From positions 248,001 through 312,000 of the forward strand of contig CAVSRU010000007.1 in NCBI GenBank assembly GCA_963730535.1: a DNA stretch of 64,000 bases, written 5' to 3'. Origin of the DNA: DASSUW01 sp963730535. Its GTDB lineage: Bacteria > Actinomycetota > Thermoleophilia > Solirubrobacterales > Solirubrobacteraceae. Under the pieces are notes generated by a model. That model made no database searches, was not told where the DNA came from, and was given only the letters and a program-made list of their open reading frames with translations. This document shows positions 51,595 to 59,211 of this stretch, piece by piece. The translations under genes were made by a program, and so were the position numbers. The first letter of the stretch is position 1. Every line of letters begins with the position of its first letter.

Positions 51595-53193
51595 TCAGCG
51601 GGGGTCGTCACCCCCCTTCTGCCGGTTGTCGTGCCACTTGTCGTCCTTGTTCCAGCGATCGTGGTCCTTCTTGGCCCCGATCGTGAACTCCTGCGTCTGC
51701 GGGTTGAGGTGCCGCAGGCGCACCGCCGCCTTGGCATCGCGGTCCTTGAACTTCCACACGAAGAGCCCGCGCGTGATGTCGGACTCGTAGATGTAGCCGT
51801 TGTAGAAGTGCGAGGACCAGTCGCCGCCGGCCTGGGTCGGCACGAGCGGGGCCGGGTCGGCGTACGCGATCTCACGCGCGCTCGCCGTGTCGCTCATGTC
51901 CAGCACCCCGATGCCCGACTGGTACGAGCCGTGGACGAGGATGTCGTCCGTCTTCGTCGGGATCAGGTTGTAGTTGTGGATCGTGCAGTTCTCCTGCGCC
52001 GTCTGCGCACGCGTCAGGGCCCACTTGCCCTTCGGCGCGCCCGAGTTGGTCTCGTAGAAGAAGAACGACTTCATGTCGTTCGTCTGGAGGCCCGTCCTGG
52101 GCGGGGTCCCCGGAGGAGAGCCCGGAGGCGCCGAGCCGGTGACCGCCGCGCCGACCGCCTGGCAGCGCGGCTGGACCCCGCCGCCCGGCTCGTGGCCGAA
52201 GATGACCGTCTCGCCGTCCCACGTGAACGCGGCCGAGTGGCCGGTCGGGTTGTCGACGTTGGGCGCAGTCCCGGCGATCTCGGGCACCACCTTGTTGTAG
52301 AGGAACCGCGGGTTGTCGAGCGAGCCGCCGTCCTTGCCGCCGAGGCTCCAGAGCGCGTAGCCCACGCCGCCGGCGCAGGCCGCCTTGTTCGCCCGGCCGA
52401 GGATGACCGCCGTGTCGTGGCAGGCGAAGTTGTTGTCCAGGCCCGCCGCGCGATCGGCGAACTCGAAGCGCAGGAACTCGGACTCCTCGGGCCGGCTCAG
52501 CGGCACCTCGACGATGTCGATGCCCTCGCATGCGGCGCTCGAGGGGGTGCTGTAGACGAGCAGCCGGCGGTTGCGCAGATCCGGCACGCCGGTCGCCGTG
52601 TGCGAGCCGCAGGTCAGGTCGACGGATGCGACGAGGTCCGGGTTGCCGGGATCGCTGACGTCGAACACGTGCAGGCCCTCGAAGCCGCCCGTCCCAGGAG
52701 GACCGCCGGCCGGCCCGGACGGGACCGCCTCGCCGTCACAGGTCCGCGGAGGCCCAGCCGGCGGGTTGACGTTGTTGGCGTCCCACGTCCGCACGAGGAT
52801 CGAGCCCCAGATGACCATGTCGCCCTGACCCGACGGGTGAGCGCAGTCGCGGTAGTCGATCAGCTGCTTCGGGTTGCGCGGATCGTCGATGTCGATGATC
52901 CGGAAGCCCGACCAGGTGCCCTGGTACGCGCGGTCACGCCAGAACGCGATGTCCGAGTTGAACTGGCCGAAGTCGTTCGGGGCGACGCGACGCTCCGAGA
53001 AGCCCTGGAGCCGCATGTTGCGGGTGGTCGCGAAACTCGCACCGCCGTCATTCGCGGGCGGATGGGTCAACGCCATGGTCGCGTTCCCGAGTGTCTGCGC
53101 CATGGTGTTGACGGTCACCGGATGGGCGGATGCCCCTACCGGCACAGCGAGTGCCAAGACCACCGACGTCAAGAGCGCAAGGCGAACCCTCAT
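51595..53193 (-). CDS. Secreted LVIVD-repeat protein
   Basis: The 532-aa product has a signal peptide ending ASAHP and repeated strands of the LVIVD type (FRIIDIDDPRNPKQL, LHVFDVSDPGNPDLVASV, IGVLDMSDTASAREI), expected to form a beta-propeller. Six or more Cys suggest disulfides. The C terminus is Lys/Asp/His-rich. ATG 53193 with GGAGGAAGG directly upstream is chosen over the in-frame codon 7 residues earlier. Function is unknown; the protein may bind a surface ligand. Confidence 0.75.
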   Translation of the reverse strand: MRVRLALLTSVVLALAVPVGASAHPVTVNTMAQTLGNATMALTHPPANDGGASFATTRNMRLQGFSERRVAPNDFGQFNSDIAFWRDRAYQGTWSGFRIIDIDDPRNPKQLIDYRDCAHPSGQGDMVIWGSILVRTWDANNVNPPAGPPRTCDGEAVPSGPAGGPPGTGGFEGLHVFDVSDPGNPDLVASVDLTCGSHTATGVPDLRNRRLLVYSTPSSAACEGIDIVEVPLSRPEESEFLRFEFADRAAGLDNNFACHDTAVILGRANKAACAGGVGYALWSLGGKDGGSLDNPRFLYNKVVPEIAGTAPNVDNPTGHSAAFTWDGETVIFGHEPGGGVQPRCQAVGAAVTGSAPPGSPPGTPPRTGLQTNDMKSFFFYETNSGAPKGKWALTRAQTAQENCTIHNYNLIPTKTDDILVHGSYQSGIGVLDMSDTASAREIAYADPAPLVPTQAGGDWSSHFYNGYIYESDITRGLFVWKFKDRDAKAAVRLRHLNPQTQEFTIGAKKDHDRWNKDDKWHDNRQKGGDDPR

Positions 53194-53388
53194 ACCTTCC
53201 TCCTCCCCCGCCATCTAGTGGACGCTGGCCCCGAACCATACGCCCACGCGCACGCGCGCGCATGCGAGGGGCCGCCCGCTGACAATACGCTCTTGCGCGA
53301 GCGGTGGCCTTAAATGCACGATAAGAAAGTTGGGGCCGTTTCGCCCGGTTGACCGTTGCGTCGAGGGGGTACGCGCACCGGTGAGCGG

Positions 53389-53417
53389 TTGTCTACGGGC
53401 GCGCGATCCGCTATAGT
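53389..53417 (+). promoter_or_regulatory. Sigma70-type promoter of the dioxygenase gene
   Basis: TTGTCT (53389-53394) and TATAGT (53412-53417) are separated by 17 bp, a near-consensus -35/-10 pair. The start would fall about 7 nt upstream of the ATG at 53431, so the mRNA is leaderless or nearly so, in line with the missing ribosome-binding site. Confidence 0.7.
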
Positions 53418-53432
53418 TGCTCGTACAACTAT
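53413..53432. promoter_or_regulatory. MarR-type operator over the -10 box and start codon
   Basis: ATAGTTG (53413-53419) and CAACTAT (53426-53432) are perfect inverted 7-mers with a 6-nt spacer. The layout matches the usual MarR-family operator and overlaps the -10 box and the start codon, so binding would block transcription. No MarR gene is in the window. Confidence 0.55.
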
Positions 53433-54372
53433 GCGACTCCAGGGCCTCCATCACATCACCGCCATCACCGGGGACGCGCAGCAGAACCTCGACTTCTACA
53501 CGCGCGTGCTCGGGCTCCGGCTGGCCGCCAAGACGGTCAACCAGGACGACCCCAGCGTCTACCACCTGTTCTACGCCGACGAGCAGGGGCGGCCAGGCGC
53601 TGAGCTGACCTTCTTCGAATACCCCGGCGCGATCCCCGGCCGCGCGGGCGCCGGCATGATCCACACCATCGTGTCGCGCGTCGGGTCACCCGAGGCGCTC
53701 GCCTTCTGGGAGCAGCGGCTGGGCGCCGAGGGCGTCGCGACCGAGCGCGTCGGCGACGACGCACTGCGCTTCGCCGATCCCGAGGGACTCGGGCACGAGC
53801 TCGCCGTCCGCCCGGGCGTGGACGAGCCGCTGTCGGCAGAGCACCCCGAGATCCCGATCGAGCACGCGCTCCAGGGCTTCGACGCCGTGCGCGCGTACAG
53901 CACCGACCCGGAGCGCTCGCGCGCGCTGCTCGAGCAGGCGCTCGGCGCCAAGCCCGTCGGCGACGCGACGTGGGAGCTGCGCGGCGAGCGCCGCGGCGGC
54001 ACGATCGCGTACGACGACGCGCCGGCCGAGCCGGGTCGCCAGAGCGCGGGGACCGTGCATCACGTGGCGTGGGGCACGTCCCAGGCCGACCATCCGAAGT
54101 GGCACGAGCGCGTGCAGCGGCTGGGCATCCCCAACAGCGGGATCATCGACCGCCACTACTTCCACTCGATCTACTTCCGCGAGCCGAGCGGCGTGCTCTT
54201 CGAGCTGGCCGACGACGGCCCGGGCTTCACGGTCGACGTCCCGCTCGACCAGCTGGGGTCCGTCGTGATCCTCCCGCCGCGGTTCGAGCAGCACCGCGCG
54301 GAGATCGAGAAGCGGCTCACGCCGCTCCCCGATCCCCGGGCGGGGTGGGCGACTACCAGCTCGTCGGCTTGA
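53431..54372 (+). CDS. Ring-cleaving dioxygenase/glyoxalase-family protein
   Basis: The 313-aa protein has two vicinal-oxygen-chelate halves: LHHITAITGDAQQNLDFYTRVLGL at the start and VHHVAWGTSQAD in the middle, with metal ligands His7-8, His near 214 and a late Glu (GVLFELADDG). Proteins of this size and pattern are annotated as ring-cleaving dioxygenases related to quinone/hydroquinone stress (MhqO/CatE type). A MarR-like operator supports an inducible detoxification role. Its end overlaps the M1 peptidase gene by 20 nt. Confidence 0.85.
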   Translation: MRLQGLHHITAITGDAQQNLDFYTRVLGLRLAAKTVNQDDPSVYHLFYADEQGRPGAELTFFEYPGAIPGRAGAGMIHTIVSRVGSPEALAFWEQRLGAEGVATERVGDDALRFADPEGLGHELAVRPGVDEPLSAEHPEIPIEHALQGFDAVRAYSTDPERSRALLEQALGAKPVGDATWELRGERRGGTIAYDDAPAEPGRQSAGTVHHVAWGTSQADHPKWHERVQRLGIPNSGIIDRHYFHSIYFREPSGVLFELADDGPGFTVDVPLDQLGSVVILPPRFEQHRAEIEKRLTPLPDPRAGWATTSSSA

Positions 54373-55750
54373 CGGGCTGGTAGAGCCAGACGTCGAAGAA
54401 CGCGTCGAGCTGCTGTCCGCTGACGCGCTCGGCGGCCGCGATGAACTGGGCGGTCGTGACGTTGCCGTAGCGGTTGCGCTTGTACCAGCGGCGCAGGAGC
54501 TTGAAGAAGTCCTCGTCGCCGATCTTCACGCGCAGGGCCTGGAGCGTCATCGCGCCGCGGTCATAGGGCTCGCTGCCGAACATCTGCGCGGGGCCCGGAA
54601 TCGCGGCCGGGGCGGGTGACCAGAGGCCGTCGGTGGCCGGCCGCGCGTAGAGCGTGTCGAACCGCGTCTGCGCGGTGCGCCCGGCGTGGCGCTCCTCGTA
54701 GATCCACTCCGAGAAGCGGGCGAAGCCCTCGTTGAGCCAGATGTCCGGCCACACCGCCAGCGTGACCGCGTTGCCGAACCACTGGTGCGCGATCTCGTGG
54801 ACCACGGTCGACGCCGCGGGCGCCGAGTTGGTGTCGTACATCGGCTTCGTCTGCGACTCGAGCGCGTAGCCGACGCCGCCGCGGTCCGCCACGCCGCCGC
54901 CGCTCGAGAACGGGTACTTGCCGTAGAGGTCGGAGAAGAACGTGATGATCTCCGCCTCGGCCGCCAGGCGCTCCTTCGCCAGCGGCACGTTGCCCAGCGT
55001 CGGGTCGACCGCCTGGTAGAGCGGGATGCCGTCGACCTCGGTGACCGTCATGTCGAAGACGCCGTTCGTCGCCGTGGCCAGGTAGGGCGCCATCGGCGAG
55101 TCCTCGTACCAGTGCCAGGTCGTCATCCCGTCCTTGGTGCGCTGCTTGATCAGGCGGCCGTTGGCGATCGCGGTCTTGCCCTCCGGCACGGTGACCGCGA
55201 TGTCGAACGTCGCCTTGTCCTGCGGGTTGTCGTTCGCCGGATACCAGCCCGGCGAGCCCTGCGGCTCGTTGACGACGAACGCGCCGTCGGGGGTCGGCAC
55301 CCAGCCCTCGAGCGAGTTGTCGGGGTCGACGATCGGCACCGGGGTGCCGCCGTACTCGACCACGACGGAGAACTTGTGGCCTCGCTTGAGCGCGTGGCGC
55401 GGCGTGACGGTGAGCTCCTGGCCGCCGTCGTGGCTCCATTCGGCGTCGCGGCCGTTCACCTCGACGTCGCTGACGACCATGAACGCCCGCAGGTCGAGGT
55501 TGAAGCTCGACAGGCTCTGGGTGGCGCGCGCGTAGAGCTTCGCGTCGCCGTCGAGCCTGTTCGCCTCTCGCACGTACTTCAGATCGAGCGAGTAGTGCTT
55601 GACGTTGTAGCCCCCGTTGCCCGCCTGGGGGAAGTACGGATCGCCGAGACCGTCCGAGCCGGGCGACGCTTGATGGGCCGCCGCCGGCGACACCGCGAGG
55701 ACCGCGGTGGTGAGCGCGGCCGCCCCCGCGCGAATCATGTGGGATCGCAT
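54353..55750 (-). CDS. Secreted M1-family metallopeptidase
   Basis: The 465-aa product has a signal peptide (ALTTAVLAVSPAAAH) and the gluzincin signature HEIAHQWFG with the second Zn ligand in WLNEGFARF, 18-19 residues on. The N-terminal beta domain is shortened and the protein ends soon after the catalytic domain, so it is shorter than the 800-900-aa aminopeptidase N. It would trim peptides outside the cell. ATG 55750 starts; a second ATG lies four codons in. Confidence 0.9.
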   Translation of the reverse strand: MRSHMIRAGAAALTTAVLAVSPAAAHQASPGSDGLGDPYFPQAGNGGYNVKHYSLDLKYVREANRLDGDAKLYARATQSLSSFNLDLRAFMVVSDVEVNGRDAEWSHDGGQELTVTPRHALKRGHKFSVVVEYGGTPVPIVDPDNSLEGWVPTPDGAFVVNEPQGSPGWYPANDNPQDKATFDIAVTVPEGKTAIANGRLIKQRTKDGMTTWHWYEDSPMAPYLATATNGVFDMTVTEVDGIPLYQAVDPTLGNVPLAKERLAAEAEIITFFSDLYGKYPFSSGGGVADRGGVGYALESQTKPMYDTNSAPAASTVVHEIAHQWFGNAVTLAVWPDIWLNEGFARFSEWIYEERHAGRTAQTRFDTLYARPATDGLWSPAPAAIPGPAQMFGSEPYDRGAMTLQALRVKIGDEDFFKLLRRWYKRNRYGNVTTAQFIAAAERVSGQQLDAFFDVWLYQPVKPTSW

Positions 55751-55784
55751 CGCGGGACCCTATCGCCCAACTCTAAGAGCATCG

Positions 55785-55810
55785 TTGGGGTACGGGTAGC
55801 CGCACCCCAA
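55785..55810. promoter_or_regulatory. Inverted repeat between divergent M1 peptidase and FAD oxidase genes
   Basis: TTGGGGT (55785-55791) and ACCCCAA (55804-55810) are perfect 7-mers 12 nt apart in the 142-bp divergent region. The spacing suits a dimer-binding operator. Unproven. Confidence 0.25.
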
Positions 55811-55892
55811 GGGCCGGCGGCGACGAAGTTGGGGGTGAGGGTTTGGGGGTGCCCTCGATGGCGGGGCCTCCCGGCGGCGCGATGCTGCGCCC

Positions 55893-57017
55893 ATGATCTC
55901 GTGCACGGAGCCCCTCGCCACGGACGCCGCGGGTGCCCTCCTCGAGCCCGGCGCGCCGGGCTGGGACGCCGCCCGCCGGCCGTTCGACCTCGCCGTCGAC
56001 CAGCATCCGGCGCTCATCGCCCTCCCCAGCGATGAGCGGCAGGTCGTGGAGGCCGTGCGCGAGGCCGGCCGGCGCGGCCTGCGCGTCGTCGCCCAGTGCG
56101 GCGGCCGGGCGGCGGCGCGGCTCGGCTCGCTCGAGGACGCGATGCTCGTGCGCACCCCTCGGCTGATCGGCGTCGAGATCGATGCGCGCTCTCACCGCGC
56201 CCGGGTCCGCGCCGGCGCCCGGTGGGCCGACGTCACCGGGCCGGCCTCGTTCCTCGGCCTCGCGCCGGCCGCGGGCTTCGCGAGCGGCGCGAGCATCGTC
56301 GGCACCGTGCTGGGCGACGGCATGGGCTGGCTCGCCCGCCGGCACGGCCTGGCGGCGGCCGGCGTGCGCACGGTCGAGTTCGTGACGGCCGACGGCGAGC
56401 TCGAGCGTTGTGACGAGCTGCCCCGCGACGGCGTGATCACCGCGCTCGAGATCGACCTGCACCCAGCCGAGGACCTCTACGCGGGCGCGCTGTTCTTCTC
56501 CCCGGAGCGCGCCGCCGAGGTGCTCCAGGCCTGGCTCGAGTGGACGGCGACGGCGCCGCTCGAGATCACGTCGGTCGCGCGGATCATGCGCTTCGGGACC
56601 GGCCACGAGGTGGCCGAGATGGTCCGCGGGCGCTCGTTCGTGATCGTCGAGGCCGCCCACCTGGGCCGTGAGGCGGAGGGCGCCGCGCTGCTGGAGCCGC
56701 TGCGCGAGCTGCGTGCCGAGCTCGACACGTTCTCGATGGTGCCGCCGTCCGCGCTCGGCCACCTGCACATGGAGCCCGAGGAGCCGGTCGCGCGGCTCGC
56801 GGACGACGGCGTCGTCGGCGTCCTGCCGGCGTCGGCGATCGACGAGCTCGTGGCGGCGGCCGGCGTGCCGCTGGCCAGCGTCGAGCTCCGGCATGCCGGC
56901 GACGGCCGCTACTTCACGCACGCGTCGGGCACCCCGACCGACGCGGCGTCGAACGTGGCGATCGAGGCGCAGCTCGCGCTCGTCGCCGCCGCACTCGAGC
57001 CTCACGTCCTGGACTGA
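55893..57017 (+). CDS. FAD-binding oxidoreductase, short berberine-bridge-like
   Basis: The 374-aa protein has the FAD_binding_4 fold: LPSDERQVVEAVREAGRRGLRV, then GASIVGTVLGDGMGWLARRHGLAA. The PP-loop reads VAQCGGRAAARLG where relatives have RSGGHS, so the His used for covalent flavin attachment is missing. The C-terminal berberine-bridge tail is also short. It may bind FAD without a covalent bond or have lost activity. It is not in an operon. Confidence 0.75.
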   Translation: MISCTEPLATDAAGALLEPGAPGWDAARRPFDLAVDQHPALIALPSDERQVVEAVREAGRRGLRVVAQCGGRAAARLGSLEDAMLVRTPRLIGVEIDARSHRARVRAGARWADVTGPASFLGLAPAAGFASGASIVGTVLGDGMGWLARRHGLAAAGVRTVEFVTADGELERCDELPRDGVITALEIDLHPAEDLYAGALFFSPERAAEVLQAWLEWTATAPLEITSVARIMRFGTGHEVAEMVRGRSFVIVEAAHLGREAEGAALLEPLRELRAELDTFSMVPPSALGHLHMEPEEPVARLADDGVVGVLPASAIDELVAAAGVPLASVELRHAGDGRYFTHASGTPTDAASNVAIEAQLALVAAALEPHVLD

Positions 57018-57060
57018 AGGGCCGCGAGCGAGGCGGCGGGGCAACATCGCAGGAGGAGAG

Positions 57061-57177
57061 ATGCGATCAGGGGCTCCGCCGTCCTCGCTCGCTGCCGCCA
57101 GACTGTCAGCCTTCCCGCGGACCTCCCACCGACGCGCGGTCGGAATCGGCGGGTCGAACACCCGCCACGCGGTCTAG
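57061..57177 (+). CDS. 38-aa small protein with strong ribosome-binding site
   Basis: ATG 57061 follows AGGAGGAG at 4-nt spacing, the best Shine-Dalgarno in this region, and a short frame runs to TAG 57177. The peptide is basic with Ser/Arg (PRTSHRRAVG). Its last third overlaps a hairpin. It could be a leader peptide or a small protein co-transcribed with the FAD oxidase 43 nt upstream. Its stop overlaps the stop of the opposing gene. Confidence 0.35.
   Translation: MRSGAPPSSLAAARLSAFPRTSHRRAVGIGGSNTRHAV
57148..57166. terminator. Short hairpin near convergent gene ends
   Basis: GGCGGGT (57148-57154) and ACCCGCC (57160-57166) pair perfectly around a 5-nt loop, just before the stops of the 38-aa gene and the amidohydrolase. 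It may end transcription from either side. Confidence 0.5.
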
Positions 57178-58385
57178 ACGACTCGGCGCGTCAGCGCCTC
57201 GAGGGCCCGGACGGCGAGCGCGAGGTCGGCGACCGGCGTGTCCTCGGCCTTGGTGTGGCTCACGCCGCCGAGGCTGCGCACGAACAACATCGCGGTCGGC
57301 AGCACGCGCGCCATCTCGCTCGCGTCGTGCAGCGGGCCGCTCGGGAGGCGGGGCGCCGAGCCCGTGAGCTCGGCGACCACGCTAGCGGCGGTCTCGACCA
57401 GGTCAGCGTCGAACCTGATCGGCTTGATCGCCCAGATCGGCTCCCACTCCACCTCGCAGCCCTCCTCGGCCGCGATCGCGGCCGACGCCTGTCGCGCCGA
57501 GGCGAGCAGCTCGGCGAGCACGCCGGGGTCGAGCGCCCGCTGGTCGACCGTGAGCTCGCAGCGGCCGTTGAACGCGGTCGGGATGCCCGGGGAAACGGTC
57601 ACCTCGCCGGTGGTGGCGCGGGCGTCCGGGCGGCGGGCCGCGTCGTCGCGGAAGGCGACCGCACTGCGCGCCGCGGCCAGGAACGCGTCGCGCCGCAGGT
57701 CCATCGGCGTCGCCCCCGCGTGCGCGTGCGCGCCCGTGAAGCGCGCCCGGTGGCGCTCGACCCCGAACGTCCCCAGCACGACGCCGAGCGGCTCGCCGAG
57801 CCGCTCGAGCACCGGGCCCTGCTCGATGTGCAGCTCGAGGTAGGCGACGGCGCCGTCCAGCTGGGAGCGCGCCTCGCCGGCGCGGTCGAGGTCGATGCCG
57901 TGGGCGGCGAGCGCGTCGGGGAGCCGGACGCCGTCCGGGTCCGTCAGGTGCCGGACCGCGGCCGGGTCGAGCGTGCCGGCCGCGGCGCTCGAGCCGAGCA
58001 GGCTGCGTCCGAAGCGCGCGCCCTCCTCGTCCGCCCAGTCGACGAGCTTGAGCCCGAGCGCGCGCGGCTCGCCGGCCAGCGAGCGCAGGACCTCGAGCGC
58101 GGCGACGACACCCAGCGCGCCGTCGAGCCAGCCGCCGTCGGGCACCGAGTCGAGGTGGCTGCCGACGATCACGAAGCGGTCGGCGTCGCCCGGCGCGCTC
58201 GCCCACAGGTTCCCGGCGGCGTCGGTCTCGACCGCGACGCCGTCGATCGCGCCGAGCTGCTCACGCAGCCAGTCGCGCGCGAGTACCCACGTGTCCGTCC
58301 ACGCGACTCGTTGCGCGCCCCGCTCGTCGGAGGTGAGGCGGTTGAGCTCGTGGAGGTCGGCGATGACGCGATCGGGGTCGAGCAT
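57174..58385 (-). CDS. M20-family amidohydrolase (allantoate/N-carbamoyl amino acid hydrolase type)
   Basis: The 403-aa enzyme carries the metal-ligand motifs of the hydantoinase/carbamoylase group: VGSHLDSVPDGGWLDGALG, DEEGARFG, LELHIEQGP, and late GGVSHTKAED. It removes a carbamoyl or ureido group from an N-carbamoyl amino acid or a relative such as allantoate. ATG 58385 is 91 nt from the divergent IclR gene, which probably regulates it. With the downstream dehydrogenase this suggests use of a carbamoylated or N-methylated amine. Confidence 0.88.
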   Translation of the reverse strand: MLDPDRVIADLHELNRLTSDERGAQRVAWTDTWVLARDWLREQLGAIDGVAVETDAAGNLWASAPGDADRFVIVGSHLDSVPDGGWLDGALGVVAALEVLRSLAGEPRALGLKLVDWADEEGARFGRSLLGSSAAAGTLDPAAVRHLTDPDGVRLPDALAAHGIDLDRAGEARSQLDGAVAYLELHIEQGPVLERLGEPLGVVLGTFGVERHRARFTGAHAHAGATPMDLRRDAFLAAARSAVAFRDDAARRPDARATTGEVTVSPGIPTAFNGRCELTVDQRALDPGVLAELLASARQASAAIAAEEGCEVEWEPIWAIKPIRFDADLVETAASVVAELTGSAPRLPSGPLHDASEMARVLPTAMLFVRSLGGVSHTKAEDTPVADLALAVRALEALTRRVV

Positions 58386-58408
58386 CGGGTCATAGCGTGG
58401 CTGATCGA

Positions 58409-58442
58409 CGAACGTCAACGGCGGCTGGGTCGTTGACGTTCG
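58409..58442. repeat. Palindromic repeat element, minimal copy (ends only)
   Basis: CGAACGTCAAC (58409-58419) and GTTGACGTTCG (58432-58442) are perfect inverted 11-mers. The 12-nt centre reads GGCGGCTGGGTC, the same as the inner part of the ends of the long copies at 1369 and 38718. It looks like the two ends of the element joined, with the hairpin core lost. It sits in the divergent promoter region of the amidohydrolase and IclR genes. Confidence 0.7.
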
Positions 58443-58476
58443 CCCGACCTGCCGCGACCGTGATATATCTGCACGC

Positions 58477-59211
58477 ATGGAAGCCGCCGAGCGTGTGGCC
58501 GAGGTGCTCGCCCTCGTCCTCGAGCGCTCCCCGCGGGCGCGGGACGAGCTCGACGCCGACGCGGTGGCGATCCTCGAGCGCCACGGGCTCGTCGCGCTGA
58601 CGAGCGGCGAGGTCCGGCCCGGGCCGCGGTTGCTGCGGTTCGCGCGGTCCGGCCACGACCGCCGCGACCTCGTCGCGCTCGCCGAGCCGCCGATGCGCCG
58701 GCTGGCCGACGAGAGCGGCGAGACCGTGAACCTGATGGTCTCCGCCGCCCGCGGCGCCGAGGCGCTGTCGCAGGTCGACGGGCGGCACGTGCTGGGCGTG
58801 AGCAGCTGGATCGGCCGCGAGGTGCCCGACCACTGCAGCGCCGCCGGCAAGCTCTTCCTCGCGTTCGGCACCTCCCGTATCCCCGCCGGGCCGCTGGAGC
58901 GCCGCACGCCGGCGACGATCGTGGACCGCGACCGCCTCGAGTCAGAGCTCCAAACCGCCCGGACCCAGGGCTTTGCCACGATCGTCGACGAGCTGGAGAC
59001 CGGTCTGGCCGCCGTCGCCGCGCCGATCCGCGACGCCGACGGCGCGGTGGTCGCCGCGCTCTCGGTCGCCGGCCCCACCGTCCGGCTCACCGAGCACCGG
59101 CTCGCGCTCCTCGGCCGCGTCGCGATCGAGCAGGCGCACGCCGTCTCCACCCAGCTCGGCTACGACGGCGACCTCGAGGACCTGCTCGACCCCCTGCGCA
59201 TCCGCGGCTAG
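58477..59211 (+). CDS. IclR-family transcriptional regulator with a shortened HTH
   Basis: The 244-aa protein has the IclR ligand domain (VNLMVSAARGAEALSQVDG, PDHCSAAGKLFLAF, IVDELETGLAAVAAPI). The N-terminal DNA-binding part is shorter than usual: the ALAxLE helix and the wing (LVALTSGEVRPGPRLL) are present, but most of the recognition-helix region between them is reduced. It may bind DNA weakly or have diverged. It is divergent from the amidohydrolase, a typical target arrangement, and its stop overlaps the Fe-S reductase stop by 2-4 nt. Confidence 0.82.
   Translation: MEAAERVAEVLALVLERSPRARDELDADAVAILERHGLVALTSGEVRPGPRLLRFARSGHDRRDLVALAEPPMRRLADESGETVNLMVSAARGAEALSQVDGRHVLGVSSWIGREVPDHCSAAGKLFLAFGTSRIPAGPLERRTPATIVDRDRLESELQTARTQGFATIVDELETGLAAVAAPIRDADGAVVAALSVAGPTVRLTEHRLALLGRVAIEQAHAVSTQLGYDGDLEDLLDPLRIRG

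Noticed and set aside
55831..55866. G-quadruplex in the intergenic region before the FAD oxidase
   Set aside because: Four G-runs exist, but the last loop is 13 nt and such runs are common by chance at this GC content.
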